Assembly: GCA_964540005.1 (NCBI GenBank)
Contig: CAZILN010000384.1
Location: forward strand, 1-11,379
Source: CAZILN01 sp964540005
GTDB taxonomy: Bacteria > Bacteroidota > Bacteroidia > Bacteroidales > SM23-62
DNA: 11,379 nucleotides
Direction: 5' to 3'
The number at the start of each line of letters is the position of its first letter. The first letter of the stretch is position 1. Positions 1 to 6,935 of the stretch are shown here, piece by piece. A program made the position numbers and the translations under genes. The notes below the pieces were generated by a model. It searched no databases and had not been told where the DNA came from. It saw nothing but the letters and a program-made list of their open reading frames with translations.

Positions 1-2
1 GC

Positions 3-1034
3 ATTAACAGAGAAGGGACACCTCGAAGAGTTCATCACATTGAGCTCTTTCTGGATGAGGAAATCAAAACCATTATCTGTGACAGGTTTGACCTGCTTGA
101 CGGGTTGAAACCAGCGGACCCTTTCTTTGATCTGAAAAGGGAGGTAAGAATACAGCGCTTTCTTGGTTATGATTATGTACGCTGCGCTCTGGATGATTTT
201 AAAATGCCACTGAATAAAATAGCAGTAGAAGATACTGCAGAATTTCAGAAAGAGGGAGGCAGGGAATTCATCAATGAAAAAGAAGGGTTGATTACCGTTT
301 GGACAGCATTTGAACAGTACCCCTGGCCTGATCCATCCGGTTGCACAAGCAGTAAACTTGAATGGTACGAGAAAAATCTGCCTGATGACATGTGTGTAAT
401 CGGAAGCGGGGGATTCGCTCATTTTGCCGAGTTCCTGAGCTGGTTAATGGGGTATGAGACCCTTTGCTATGCCCTGTTTGAAAACAGGGAACTTGTTAGT
501 GCTATAAGTAAAAAACTGATAGATATTTACGAGGTGTCACTTAAAAGAATGCTTGAGTTCAGCAGGGTGAAAATCATCTGGGGTTCTGATGATATGGGTT
601 TCCGGGGAGGCCCCCTGATCAGTCCGGATGACCTCAGGGAATTTGTCCTTCCGGGGCACAAATTAATGGCTGAAATGTCCCATAAAGCGGGCAGGCCCTA
701 CCTCCTGCATTCATGTGGGAACCTGGAACTGATCATAGAAGATCTGATCATGGAGGTTGGGATTGATGCCAGACACTCATTTGAAGATACTATTGAGGAT
801 GTGATTACTGCAAATACCCGCTTTGGCGAACGAATAGCTCACCTGGGGGGTATTGATGTTGATTTTTTGTGCAGGAGCGATGAAAAGGAGATACGCAGCA
901 GGGTAAGGGAGACCCTCACTGCATGCATGCCGGGTGGAGGATATTGCCTGGGAACGGGCAACTCGGTAGCTAATTATATCCCTGTTGAAAATTACCTGCA
1001 CATGCTTGATGAGGGCAGGAAGTATTCCTTCTGA
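3..1034 (+). CDS. URO-D-fold methyltransferase-like protein (5' partial)
   Basis: The reading frame is open from the left edge of the window, so the gene starts outside it. The in-frame TTG at 105 is internal: the 34 codons before it (INREGTPRRVHHIELF...) read like the usual N-terminus of uroporphyrinogen-decarboxylase-like proteins. About 343 residues are visible, so probably only some 10-20 are missing. Near the C-terminus an HSCGN motif (His codon 708-710, Cys codon 714-716) and a later Cys in GGGYCLGTGN (codon 945-947) match the H-x-C...C zinc site of MtaA/MtbA/CmuA-type corrinoid:coenzyme M methyltransferases, a branch of the URO-D superfamily. This argues against a haem-pathway HemE. 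Proteins of this branch in Bacteroidota often lack an assigned substrate, so methyl transfer from a methylated cofactor or compound is inferred from family only. The gene converges with the SBBP gene, leaving 34 bp between stop codons. I see no clear terminator there. Confidence 0.85.
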   Translation: MNREGTPRRVHHIELFLDEEIKTIICDRFDLLDGLKPADPFFDLKREVRIQRFLGYDYVRCALDDFKMPLNKIAVEDTAEFQKEGGREFINEKEGLITVWTAFEQYPWPDPSGCTSSKLEWYEKNLPDDMCVIGSGGFAHFAEFLSWLMGYETLCYALFENRELVSAISKKLIDIYEVSLKRMLEFSRVKIIWGSDDMGFRGGPLISPDDLREFVLPGHKLMAEMSHKAGRPYLLHSCGNLELIIEDLIMEVGIDARHSFEDTIEDVITANTRFGERIAHLGGIDVDFLCRSDEKEIRSRVRETLTACMPGGGYCLGTGNSVANYIPVENYLHMLDEGRKYSF

Positions 1035-1068
1035 TCACCGTTTAACACTATGCATTTTACCCCTCAGA

Positions 1069-2568
1069 TCAATCAGTTATAATTTTGGTGACAGCTATAA
1101 TGGTCTCTGTGGTTGTGGCAGTAGATCCTTGAAAATCTGTATATTCAGTTGTTTTCTTTGTTGCATTCCCTGTAGTATAGATCCTGTCTTCAGAGGCATT
1201 TATTGCCAGTCCGGCCGGCCAGTTAATGATGATTTTTGATGACTTGGTACGGGTTACAGCATCCTCGATCCACTCAATATTGCCGTCTTTATTGGTTTTA
1301 GCAACAAAAGGACCTTTGACATTTTCCCCGTTGAACTGTCCCTTTTTGAATGAAAGCGCTCCGTATAAATATGTATTTCCTTTACTGTCGGCTGAAAATC
1401 CTGTAACCATGGAGCCCAGTTCGCTTGAGGCTGTTTTTACCCATTGAGCAACTCCATCAGGGGAAAGTCTGGCGACAAAAATATTACCCAGTTCGACTTT
1501 TTTAATAAAACCATCTGAAGGAACAATGATGTCATCGAAACGTGCTTTGTCAAAATATTTACCGCTTATGAATACATTTCCCCCGGCATCCACATCAATA
1601 AATGATGCGCCTTCGATGTCAATTGCGGGTTCAGCCGGATTGAAGGGTGCACCCGTACCAAATTGTTTCATCCAGACTGTTTCACCCATAGGACCAAGTT
1701 TCAGGACCAGGATATCTGAAAGTCCGTTTGCAGCAAGTGCTTTACCCTCAAAACTTGAATTTCCTCCAATTGCCCCTGCCAGGTATGAATTGCCCTGATT
1801 ATCAACTTCCAGGTCCTGAAAAATCATACCCAATCCTGCAACTCTTTTCCAGATAATTTCCCCTTCAGGTGACAGCTTGAGCAGTAAGGTATGGTTCCCT
1901 GTATAGAAATCAGGAGCTGTGATCTCAATATCTTCATAATATGCCTTGCCGAGGTACTGTTCTTCAACCGGAAGGGAGGGATCATGTTTCCAGTCGGCAT
2001 ACATACCCAGCACATTGGCCGCCAGGTATACATTCCCTTCGGCATCTGTTGTGAGAGCCGTTCCGGAGCAGGAACCGCCAAATGCTGAGTAATAATTACC
2101 TCCCTGCTTTACCCATAGGAATTCACCATCAGAATCATACTTGGCAATATAAAATCCTGTTTTCACTTTAGGGGTGAGAGTAACTGATCCAAAGTTTGTC
2201 TTATCTTCGAAGGATCCAGTGACAAATACATTCATATCCCCGTCAGTACAGATATCCTTTGCAATTATATTCCCAAATCCACTGATCTGTCTTCCCCAGA
2301 GTACCTGTTCCCCATCCGGATCTATTTTCGCAATGAAGGCGTCTGTAGGACCGGTCTTGTTTTTACTTTTTAGGACTATATTCTCCCCAAACATAATGTT
2401 ATCGGTGAAGTTTGCACTGAGATAGAAATTATTTTCCCTGTCAGTGCACACTTTGTGATCTGGTGATACCTGGGAGGCCTGACCGGTGATAGTCTTCACC
2501 CACATTGTTTTCTGTGCCTGTCCGGATAATGATAATAACAGCCCTGACAATATCAGTATTGATTTCAT
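1069..2568 (-). CDS. Secreted SBBP-type beta-propeller repeat protein
   Basis: This 499-residue protein begins with a signal peptide (hydrophobic residues about 4-16, likely cleaved after SGQAQ near residue 19). The rest is built from about six or seven repeats of the form (F/L)(V/I)AK(L/I)xPDGExxWxK followed about 30 residues later by DxxGNvYlxGxF. Copies are centred near residues 78-120, 138-185, 227-265, 285-336, 362-403 and 420-468. This is the SBBP (seven-bladed beta-propeller) repeat pattern common in secreted Bacteroidota proteins. The last blade looks worn and Thr-rich (about 471-490). There is no C-terminal sorting domain, so type IX secretion is not supported; export to the periplasm or cell surface is inferred. 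No catalytic residues are recognisable, and the family mostly has binding or structural roles. It starts at an ATG 69 bp downstream of the preceding secreted protein gene and is probably co-transcribed with it. Confidence 0.85.
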   Translation of the reverse strand: MKSILILSGLLLSLSGQAQKTMWVKTITGQASQVSPDHKVCTDRENNFYLSANFTDNIMFGENIVLKSKNKTGPTDAFIAKIDPDGEQVLWGRQISGFGNIIAKDICTDGDMNVFVTGSFEDKTNFGSVTLTPKVKTGFYIAKYDSDGEFLWVKQGGNYYSAFGGSCSGTALTTDAEGNVYLAANVLGMYADWKHDPSLPVEEQYLGKAYYEDIEITAPDFYTGNHTLLLKLSPEGEIIWKRVAGLGMIFQDLEVDNQGNSYLAGAIGGNSSFEGKALAANGLSDILVLKLGPMGETVWMKQFGTGAPFNPAEPAIDIEGASFIDVDAGGNVFISGKYFDKARFDDIIVPSDGFIKKVELGNIFVARLSPDGVAQWVKTASSELGSMVTGFSADSKGNTYLYGALSFKKGQFNGENVKGPFVAKTNKDGNIEWIEDAVTRTKSSKIIINWPAGLAINASEDRIYTTGNATKKTTEYTDFQGSTATTTETIIAVTKIITD

Positions 2569-2591
2569 AATTGATATGGTTTAATCGGATA

Positions 2592-2614
2592 GGAACCCGG
2601 TATTCCCGGATTCC
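2592..2614 (-). other. Intergenic hairpin between the unknown secreted protein and the SBBP gene
   Basis: Arms 2592-2600 (GGAACCCGG) and 2606-2614 (CCGGATTCC) pair at 8 of 9 positions around a 5-nt loop. The hairpin lies 23 bp before the SBBP start codon and 23 bp after the upstream stop codon. No U-tract follows on the minus strand, so it is not a typical intrinsic terminator. An mRNA-processing or attenuating stem within a two-gene transcript is possible. It could also be chance. Confidence 0.35.
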
Positions 2615-2637
2615 TTAATTTGAATGTGAACCTTGAA

Positions 2638-3597
2638 TTATCTTTTATCTTCCTGGGCCGTTTCTTCCTTCAGCCAGACACCCATCTTAGTGGCCATTCC
2701 GATCATGATATTTTCGTATCCGTCTGTTTCCACGTTCCCTGCCGGATCGTCAGTGTCTTTGGTGGGAGCTCCGATGGGACATCTGAGAGCACAATACAGA
2801 TTTCCTTTGCGGTAGAGCGGGCCTTCTTTTTCTCCTGGTTCCAGGCTGATAGGATTGGGTCCGAACATGATCATGGCTACACCCAGGATGTCGGTATTAA
2901 GTTTGTCCTCGGTCATGATTAGACTATTTACCATGAGTACAGCATCCACATCCAGCCCTTTGCACAGCTCATATCCCAGCTGTTCATAGATTTCCTTATT
3001 CTTAAATTCATTCAGATGGAAAGAATATGTTCCTTCGCTTCCCTTAAAAACAGTTGCATCATACATGGGTACTATGAACCGGTATCCTTCAGCTGCCATG
3101 TGAACATTTGAGGATGTTACTGCCAGTTTATTCACAAAATGCTCCTTGGGTGTAAATTCAAAGTCCATATAGAAACCCTTTTTCTCATCTGTATCAAGGA
3201 ATTCATCCGGGGTCAATACCTCCATGCCATATTCGGCAAAAGTTTTCTTGAGGGGTTCTATTGCCACATTTTTATAGGCATTTACAATAATTTTTACCAG
3301 GCCTTCAGAAGTAGATACAGTAGAGAATACTGTAGCGTTAGGGGTATTTTTTTTCTTTGAGTAACCGGGATCAGTAATGGCAAAAGAGACCAGGGCTACT
3401 TTCTTAGGCGGGGTCTTAAGGGCCGGGTAGTAGGGAGCGTATCCTTTTCCGTTCTTTCCCCTTTCACGGGGGAAATCCATTAAGGATTTCTTTTCAAGCT
3501 TAACTGCATCAGCAGTTGCTTTTTCGAATTTGTTCTGTGCCTTTGAAATACAAAATACAAATAACAGAACTGTCGAAATAACAATGATTTTTTTCAT
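2638..3597 (-). CDS. Secreted protein of unknown function
   Basis: I do not recognise this 319-residue protein. It opens with a clear signal peptide (MKK, hydrophobic stretch about 4-17, probable cleavage after SKA at residue 20). The Cys at 16 is not in a good lipobox, so a soluble exported protein is more likely than a lipoprotein. The mature part has a basic, proline-rich linker (about 40-66). After it come a strand-like KKVALVSFAI (66-75), a helix leading into a second strand with EYGMEVLTPDEF (122-133), and LDVDAVLMVNSLI (215-227). This order (conserved strand, 'GxEV', 'aDavL') loosely recalls periplasmic proteins of the CsgG/LpoB/TolB-N type, but that is a weak fold-level impression, not an assignment. 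Only three Cys remain in the mature protein (212, 269, 273), two of them in CALRCP. It sits between the small HTH regulator and the SBBP gene. Its upstream region carries a promoter box and several copies of the candidate operator half-site. Confidence 0.8.
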   Translation of the reverse strand: MKKIIVISTVLLFVFCISKAQNKFEKATADAVKLEKKSLMDFPRERGKNGKGYAPYYPALKTPPKKVALVSFAITDPGYSKKKNTPNATVFSTVSTSEGLVKIIVNAYKNVAIEPLKKTFAEYGMEVLTPDEFLDTDEKKGFYMDFEFTPKEHFVNKLAVTSSNVHMAAEGYRFIVPMYDATVFKGSEGTYSFHLNEFKNKEIYEQLGYELCKGLDVDAVLMVNSLIMTEDKLNTDILGVAMIMFGPNPISLEPGEKEGPLYRKGNLYCALRCPIGAPTKDTDDPAGNVETDGYENIMIGMATKMGVWLKEETAQEDKR

Positions 3598-3660
3598 GAT
3601 TTAGTGGTTTGAGGATTGAATGGGTTTAAATAAAATATATGCTTTTTGATAATATATGGT

Positions 3661-3668
3661 CAAAGATA
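3661..3668 (-). promoter_or_regulatory. Bacteroidota -7 box (TATCTTTG) for the unknown secreted protein
   Basis: The minus strand reads TATCTTTG here, a perfect TAnnTTTG match, 63 bp before the start codon at 3597. No TTTG -33 element is visible at the usual distance. That position is instead occupied by two TTCGGAT direct repeats, which suggests an activator-dependent promoter. Confidence 0.5.
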
Positions 3669-3679
3669 TGGTAGAAATT

Positions 3680-3697
3680 ATCCGAATGATATCCGAA
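3680..3697 (-). promoter_or_regulatory. Two direct TTCGGAT half-sites, 11 bp apart
   Basis: On the minus strand TTCGGAT occurs twice, at 3697-3691 and 3686-3680, with starts 11 bp apart, about one helical turn. Each differs by one base from the TACGGAT arm of the nearby palindrome. They begin 11 bp upstream of the TATCTTTG box, where a -33 element would be expected. Role as regulator half-sites is inferred. Confidence 0.4.
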
Positions 3698-3713
3698 GCA
3701 ATAGTGGTTTTAT

Positions 3714-3731
3714 ATCCGTAGTATTACGGAT
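3714..3731. promoter_or_regulatory. 18-bp palindromic candidate operator, copy 1
   Basis: ATCCGTA-GTAT-TACGGAT has perfect 7-bp arms around 4 bp. It matches a second site at 4023-4040 in 15 of 18 positions. It lies 12 bp past the HTH gene's stop and 116 bp before the next start codon. Its centre is about 58 bp upstream of the centre of the TATCTTTG box. A T-run follows only on the plus strand, where no gene ends, so a terminator is a less likely reading. Confidence 0.5.
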
Positions 3732-3743
3732 GTTTTTTCAGGC

Positions 3744-3977
3744 TCAGAATGAGTTTATGTGATAATAATCCTGTATCCATCCCCTTCTGATAGCATATTT
3801 GGTTAATCCAATCAATGAATGGGTATCAGTCTTAGCAGAAATATTTTTTCGATATGTATCGACCGTGCGTATCCCGATGTTGAGTTGCCGGGCGATATCT
3901 TTGGTACTGTATTCTTTGAGAAGCAGTTTGATGACCTGGATTTCCCTGGGAGTAAGCTTTGGATTGGAAGTTAACAT
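3744..3977 (-). CDS. Stand-alone LuxR/GerE-type HTH transcriptional regulator
   Basis: This small protein (77 residues from the ATG at 3977) is essentially one LuxR-type four-helix DNA-binding domain. It starts with LTPREIQVIKLL, has the recognition-helix region IGIRTVDTYRKNI, and ends GLTKYAIRRGWI plus a short tail. A TTG six codons upstream (3995) is also in frame. I prefer the ATG because a TACTTTTG promoter box overlaps the TTG. No receiver, ligand-binding or sigma domain is encoded; the 119 bp back to the preceding gene hold no remnant of one that I can see. The domain is about 46% identical (28 of 61) to the C-terminal domain of the response regulator encoded just upstream. It probably binds DNA as a dimer and may act with, or downstream of, that two-component system. 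Its own upstream region carries a candidate operator, suggesting autoregulation. Confidence 0.8.
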   Translation of the reverse strand: MLTSNPKLTPREIQVIKLLLKEYSTKDIARQLNIGIRTVDTYRKNISAKTDTHSLIGLTKYAIRRGWIQDYYHINSF

Positions 3978-3992
3978 AATGCCGGTTTGGTT

Positions 3993-4000
3993 CAAAAGTA
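3993..4000 (-). promoter_or_regulatory. Bacteroidota -7 box (TACTTTTG) for the small HTH gene
   Basis: The minus strand reads TACTTTTG, a perfect TAnnTTTG match, 15 bp before the preferred ATG. This implies a very short leader and makes the upstream TTG start unlikely. There is no obvious TTTG -33 element. The palindrome at 4023-4040 begins 22 bp upstream of the box, near where an activator next to RNA polymerase would bind. Confidence 0.5.
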
Positions 4001-4022
4001 GGGCAAAAACAGCCTGTCATCA

Positions 4023-4040
4023 ATGCGTAATAATACGGAT
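4023..4040. promoter_or_regulatory. 18-bp palindromic candidate operator, copy 2
   Basis: ATGCGTA-ATAA-TACGGAT has arms pairing at 6 of 7 positions, with the same 18-bp frame as copy 1 at 3714-3731. It lies between the response regulator gene and the small HTH gene, 45 bp before the latter's ATG. Its centre is about 35 bp upstream of the centre of the TACTTTTG box. Confidence 0.5.
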
Positions 4041-4096
4041 TCTGAGTTGCGATTTTCAGTCAGGACAGATTGCAATAAGAATTAATGTGTTGTAAG

Positions 4097-4735
4097 TTAA
4101 CTGGTTATCAGGTCATTCTGGTATGCAAATTTTATCAAACCTACCAGGGTCTTGGCTTTGGTTTTCTGCATTATATTTTTCCTGTGGGAATCAACGGTTC
4201 TTCTGCTGATGAACAGACTCTCGGCAATTTCTTCACTGGAATTCTCCTGAATAATAAGGTTCAGCACTTCCAGTTCCCTTTCAGTCAGCTCTTTAATTGC
4301 ATCTTCCTTCTTTTTATCCTTTTTTAACTTTTCAAACATGAGTGACAGCACCTCGTGACTGTAAAAGGTATTTTCGTTCATGATCCTGCGCAGTGCAGTC
4401 AGCAACTCATCCTTCCCTGTATTTTTAAGTATGTATCCTTCAGCTTCTGCAATAAGTATTTCTCCAACCGTTTCACGGTCATTGTACATAGAAAGTACAA
4501 GTATCTTTATGCAGGGGTACTTCACCTTAACAGTTTTAACAAGTTCGAGTCCGGACATACCAGGCATACTCAGATCCGTTATCATCAAATCTATTTCGTT
4601 ACTTTCCAGAATAGCGAGTGCTTCAGCACCGCTGTTTGTTTCCTTCACCACTTTAAAGTCATCATGGTCTGCCAGCAGTGCTGACAGTCCGTCTATGAAC
4701 ATCTGGTGATCGTCTACAATAAGTATCCTAGTCAT
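4097..4735 (-). CDS. NarL/FixJ-type response regulator
   Basis: This 212-residue protein has a receiver domain (about 1-120) and a C-terminal LuxR-type HTH (about 149-207). Receiver residues are all present: acidic pair Asp8/Asp9, phosphoacceptor Asp54 in LMITDLSMPGM, switch Ser82 in ILVLSMYND and Lys104 in GYILKNTG. A lysine-rich linker (about 136-148, KLKKDKKKEDAIK) joins the two. The HTH has LTERELEVLNL and ISRRTVDSHRKNI. Its start codon lies 5 bp after the kinase stop codon, so the two are an operon and almost certainly a cognate pair. Phosphorylation should promote dimerisation and DNA binding in the cytoplasm. Target genes are unknown; the small HTH gene and secreted proteins immediately downstream are the obvious candidates. 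Confidence 0.93.
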   Translation of the reverse strand: MTRILIVDDHQMFIDGLSALLADHDDFKVVKETNSGAEALAILESNEIDLMITDLSMPGMSGLELVKTVKVKYPCIKILVLSMYNDRETVGEILIAEAEGYILKNTGKDELLTALRRIMNENTFYSHEVLSLMFEKLKKDKKKEDAIKELTERELEVLNLIIQENSSEEIAESLFISRRTVDSHRKNIMQKTKAKTLVGLIKFAYQNDLITS

Positions 4736-4740
4736 AATAT

Positions 4741-6696
4741 TTAAAATGGCAGGATGATTTTTGTTGTTGTTCCCTTTCCGGGTACAGAATCAACTTCGAG
4801 GACAGCATTGATGAGTTCCACCCTGGACATGATATTTTTCCATCCAATACCAGATGAGCTTTCGATTTCCCCGGTATCAAATCCTTTACCGTCATCTTTA
4901 ACAGTAAATTCCCAGGCATTTCCATTCTGCTCTATCTTTACCCAGATAGTATCAGTACCGGAATATTTGATGCTGTTGTTCAACAGTTCCTGCATGGCAC
5001 GGAACAGGGCAATTGACCGGGTTTCGTCTATTGATATGCTTTCTTCAGGGAAGTCGGTCTGTATATGTAGTTTCCCGGAATCATTGATCAGGTTTATTTG
5101 TTCATTAAGTGCGGGGATGAGACCAAAGGAAACAAGGGTATTTGGCATCAGATTATGCGAGATGCCTCTTACTTCCTCAACAGCGTTATCGATTAGATGC
5201 ATGGAGTTTGTAAGAGCTTTCTGCTGATCAGGTTTTACTCTATTCTCAAGAGAGGATAGATTTAGCTTTGTTGTTGAAAGTAGTTGACCCAGCCCATCAT
5301 GCAATTCGCCTGCTATCCTTTTTCGTTCCTGTTCTTCAGCTCCCAGGACAGCCCTGTAACGTAATTGCTGCTGTTTACGCCTTTCTTCAGACATAACCGC
5401 TCTTTGCTTCAGCCGGATTCTTGTATAAACAAATCCTGCAATGAGCAGAATAAAAAGAGTTACAAGTACTGAAATAATAAACAAGCTCCGTGATTGTTTT
5501 AATTTCAAGTCCTTGATCTGGGCTGCACTTGTCAATTGCTCGATTTCTACCTCTTTTTTTTCTTTTTCATAATCGGCTTCCAGTGTGGCAAGTTCAAGTG
5601 CATGCCTTTCACTATAAATACTATCCCTGACGGCGAATGCCCTCTCAAAATAATATCTTGCACTGTCCTTTGCATTGAGATGCATGTAGTTAAGACCGAG
5701 ATTATAATAGGATTCATCAGTATGCCCTGTATTATTCATGGATCGTGAAATACTGAGAGCCCTGAGTCCGCAATCGATTCCCTTTCTGTATTCACCAAGT
5801 TCAAAATATATTCCGGCCAGGTTATTATTGTCGGCGAGCATACCGAACATATCCTTGCCTTCTCTCAGGCTAAGGGATTTAAGCTGGTAATCGAGTGCAT
5901 TGCTGATCTTATTCTGTATTTGTGCAAGGACGGCCAGATTGGTGTAAATGCCAGCCAGTACACCATTGCTGTTAGCTGTTTTTGCATATTCTATACCCGA
6001 TTGATAATAAGTGATTGCTTTATCATATTCTCCCAAGCTTTTATAACAGATGCCTATATTATTACAGGAGCGTGCCATTAAGTCAGGATTTCCTTCGGCT
6101 TTTCTCAACTGGAATGCTTGCAGGTTCATTTCAAGGGCCTTATCCCATTGATTGAGTTCCTGGTAAATCAGACCGATGTTGCTTGTGGCCTTAGAAATTC
6201 CGCCCTGATTCTCCAGCTGCTCATATAATTTCAGGGCCTGGAAGAAATAATTTATTGCTTCCTGGAAATTGCCCCGGTTCCAGTTCATCATCCCAAGGTT
6301 ATTCACTGCATTGGCTTCATAATAGGCTAAGCCAGCAGTTCTGGCAAATTCATAGGCCTTAGTAAAATACCATTCAGAAGAATCTGATCTCCCCTGAATA
6401 TCATGTACGATCCCAATGTTAAGAATGGCTTTGACTTCACCTTCGGCGTAGGCAAGTGATCGTGATAACTCCCAGGCTTCCCTGGCGTACCCGGTAGAAG
6501 CATCCTGTTCATTGAATTTCAGATCGTATGCCAGTTGATTGAGCAAATCAACTCTTTCCTTTCCTGATAACTCTGATAATAAAGATTTCAGGCTGTCAGT
6601 TGGTATCTGACTTGAGACAGGAATACACCTGTACAGTAACAAGCAGAATATCAGCACAATGCTTCTGAACATATCAAATTCATTTTGCATGATCAT
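4741..6696 (-). CDS. TPR-containing sensor histidine kinase (HisKA_3 type)
   Basis: This 651-residue protein begins with an N-terminal signal or anchor segment (about 9-30). Tetratricopeptide repeats follow from about 45 to 365 (repeated motifs such as NNLGMMNWNRGNFQEAINYF and NNIGICYKSLGEYDKAITYY). A charged coiled coil covers about 366-402, and one transmembrane helix about 404-425. The cytoplasmic kinase has a HisKA_3 dimerisation domain with phosphoacceptor His466 in ELHDGLGQ. The ATPase domain has an N box (LLNNSIKYS, about 571), a G1 box (DDGKGF, 601-606) and a G2 region (SGIGWKN, about 615-621). The topology places the TPR array in the periplasm, where it probably binds a protein or peptide signal; this is known of the family, and the ligand is unknown. 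Start choice is uncertain: Met9 (codon 6670-6672) gives a cleaner signal peptide than the ATG at 6696, which would put acidic residues ahead of it. Confidence 0.92.
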   Translation of the reverse strand: MIMQNEFDMFRSIVLIFCLLLYRCIPVSSQIPTDSLKSLLSELSGKERVDLLNQLAYDLKFNEQDASTGYAREAWELSRSLAYAEGEVKAILNIGIVHDIQGRSDSSEWYFTKAYEFARTAGLAYYEANAVNNLGMMNWNRGNFQEAINYFFQALKLYEQLENQGGISKATSNIGLIYQELNQWDKALEMNLQAFQLRKAEGNPDLMARSCNNIGICYKSLGEYDKAITYYQSGIEYAKTANSNGVLAGIYTNLAVLAQIQNKISNALDYQLKSLSLREGKDMFGMLADNNNLAGIYFELGEYRKGIDCGLRALSISRSMNNTGHTDESYYNLGLNYMHLNAKDSARYYFERAFAVRDSIYSERHALELATLEADYEKEKKEVEIEQLTSAAQIKDLKLKQSRSLFIISVLVTLFILLIAGFVYTRIRLKQRAVMSEERRKQQQLRYRAVLGAEEQERKRIAGELHDGLGQLLSTTKLNLSSLENRVKPDQQKALTNSMHLIDNAVEEVRGISHNLMPNTLVSFGLIPALNEQINLINDSGKLHIQTDFPEESISIDETRSIALFRAMQELLNNSIKYSGTDTIWVKIEQNGNAWEFTVKDDGKGFDTGEIESSSGIGWKNIMSRVELINAVLEVDSVPGKGTTTKIILPF

Positions 6697-6797
6697 ACCT
6701 GTAATATAAGAGGATCAGGGCCAGTTGGTATGCTGTCCCGAGGAATGATAATGCCGGTTATGGGAAAAAGTTTTTCGTTCCTGATTAATTCTGAACT

Positions 6798-6805
6798 CAA
6801 ATTTA
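6798..6805 (-). promoter_or_regulatory. Bacteroidota -7 box (TAAATTTG) for the kinase-regulator operon
   Basis: The minus strand reads TAAATTTG, matching TAnnTTTG, 101 bp before the kinase ATG at 6696. No TTTG -33 element is evident, and none of the TACGGAT-type half-sites lies next to it. In an AT-rich gap such a match can arise by chance. Confidence 0.3.
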
Positions 6806-6907
6806 TTAAAATATGCACTAGTATTTTCATGTATATGATGAAACTGGTTTTTTTGTTTATGAATTATCATTACACTATAATTTCAAAACAGAAGGAGCTT
6901 GAATTGC

Positions 6908-6935
6908 AAAAAATAAGAAGATCCTTGGTGGATCT
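6908..6935 (-). terminator. Probable intrinsic terminator after the M14 carboxypeptidase gene
   Basis: On the minus strand a perfect 6-bp stem (AGATCC / GGATCT, 6919-6924 with 6930-6935) with a 5-nt loop is followed by TCTTATTTTTT. It lies about 70 bp past the peptidase stop codon at 7005. The stem is short with only half G+C pairs, so efficiency is uncertain. Confidence 0.45.

Noticed and set aside
105..107. TTG as the start of the URO-D-like gene
   Set aside because: The frame upstream is open to the window edge and encodes residues typical of the family N-terminus, so the true start lies outside the window.
3714..3737. Palindrome followed by a T-run on the plus strand, resembling an intrinsic terminator
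   Set aside because: No plus-strand gene ends here, and a second copy of the palindrome at 4023-4040 has no T-run. An operator explains both copies better.
3978..3995. TTG at 3993-3995 as the start of the small HTH gene
   Set aside because: It coincides with a TACTTTTG promoter box, and the six added residues extend no recognisable part of the domain. The ATG at 3975-3977 is simpler.
3832..4023. Minus-strand 63-residue frame overlapping the small HTH gene
   Set aside because: It is an out-of-frame shadow of the HTH gene, whose reading frame shows clear family motifs.
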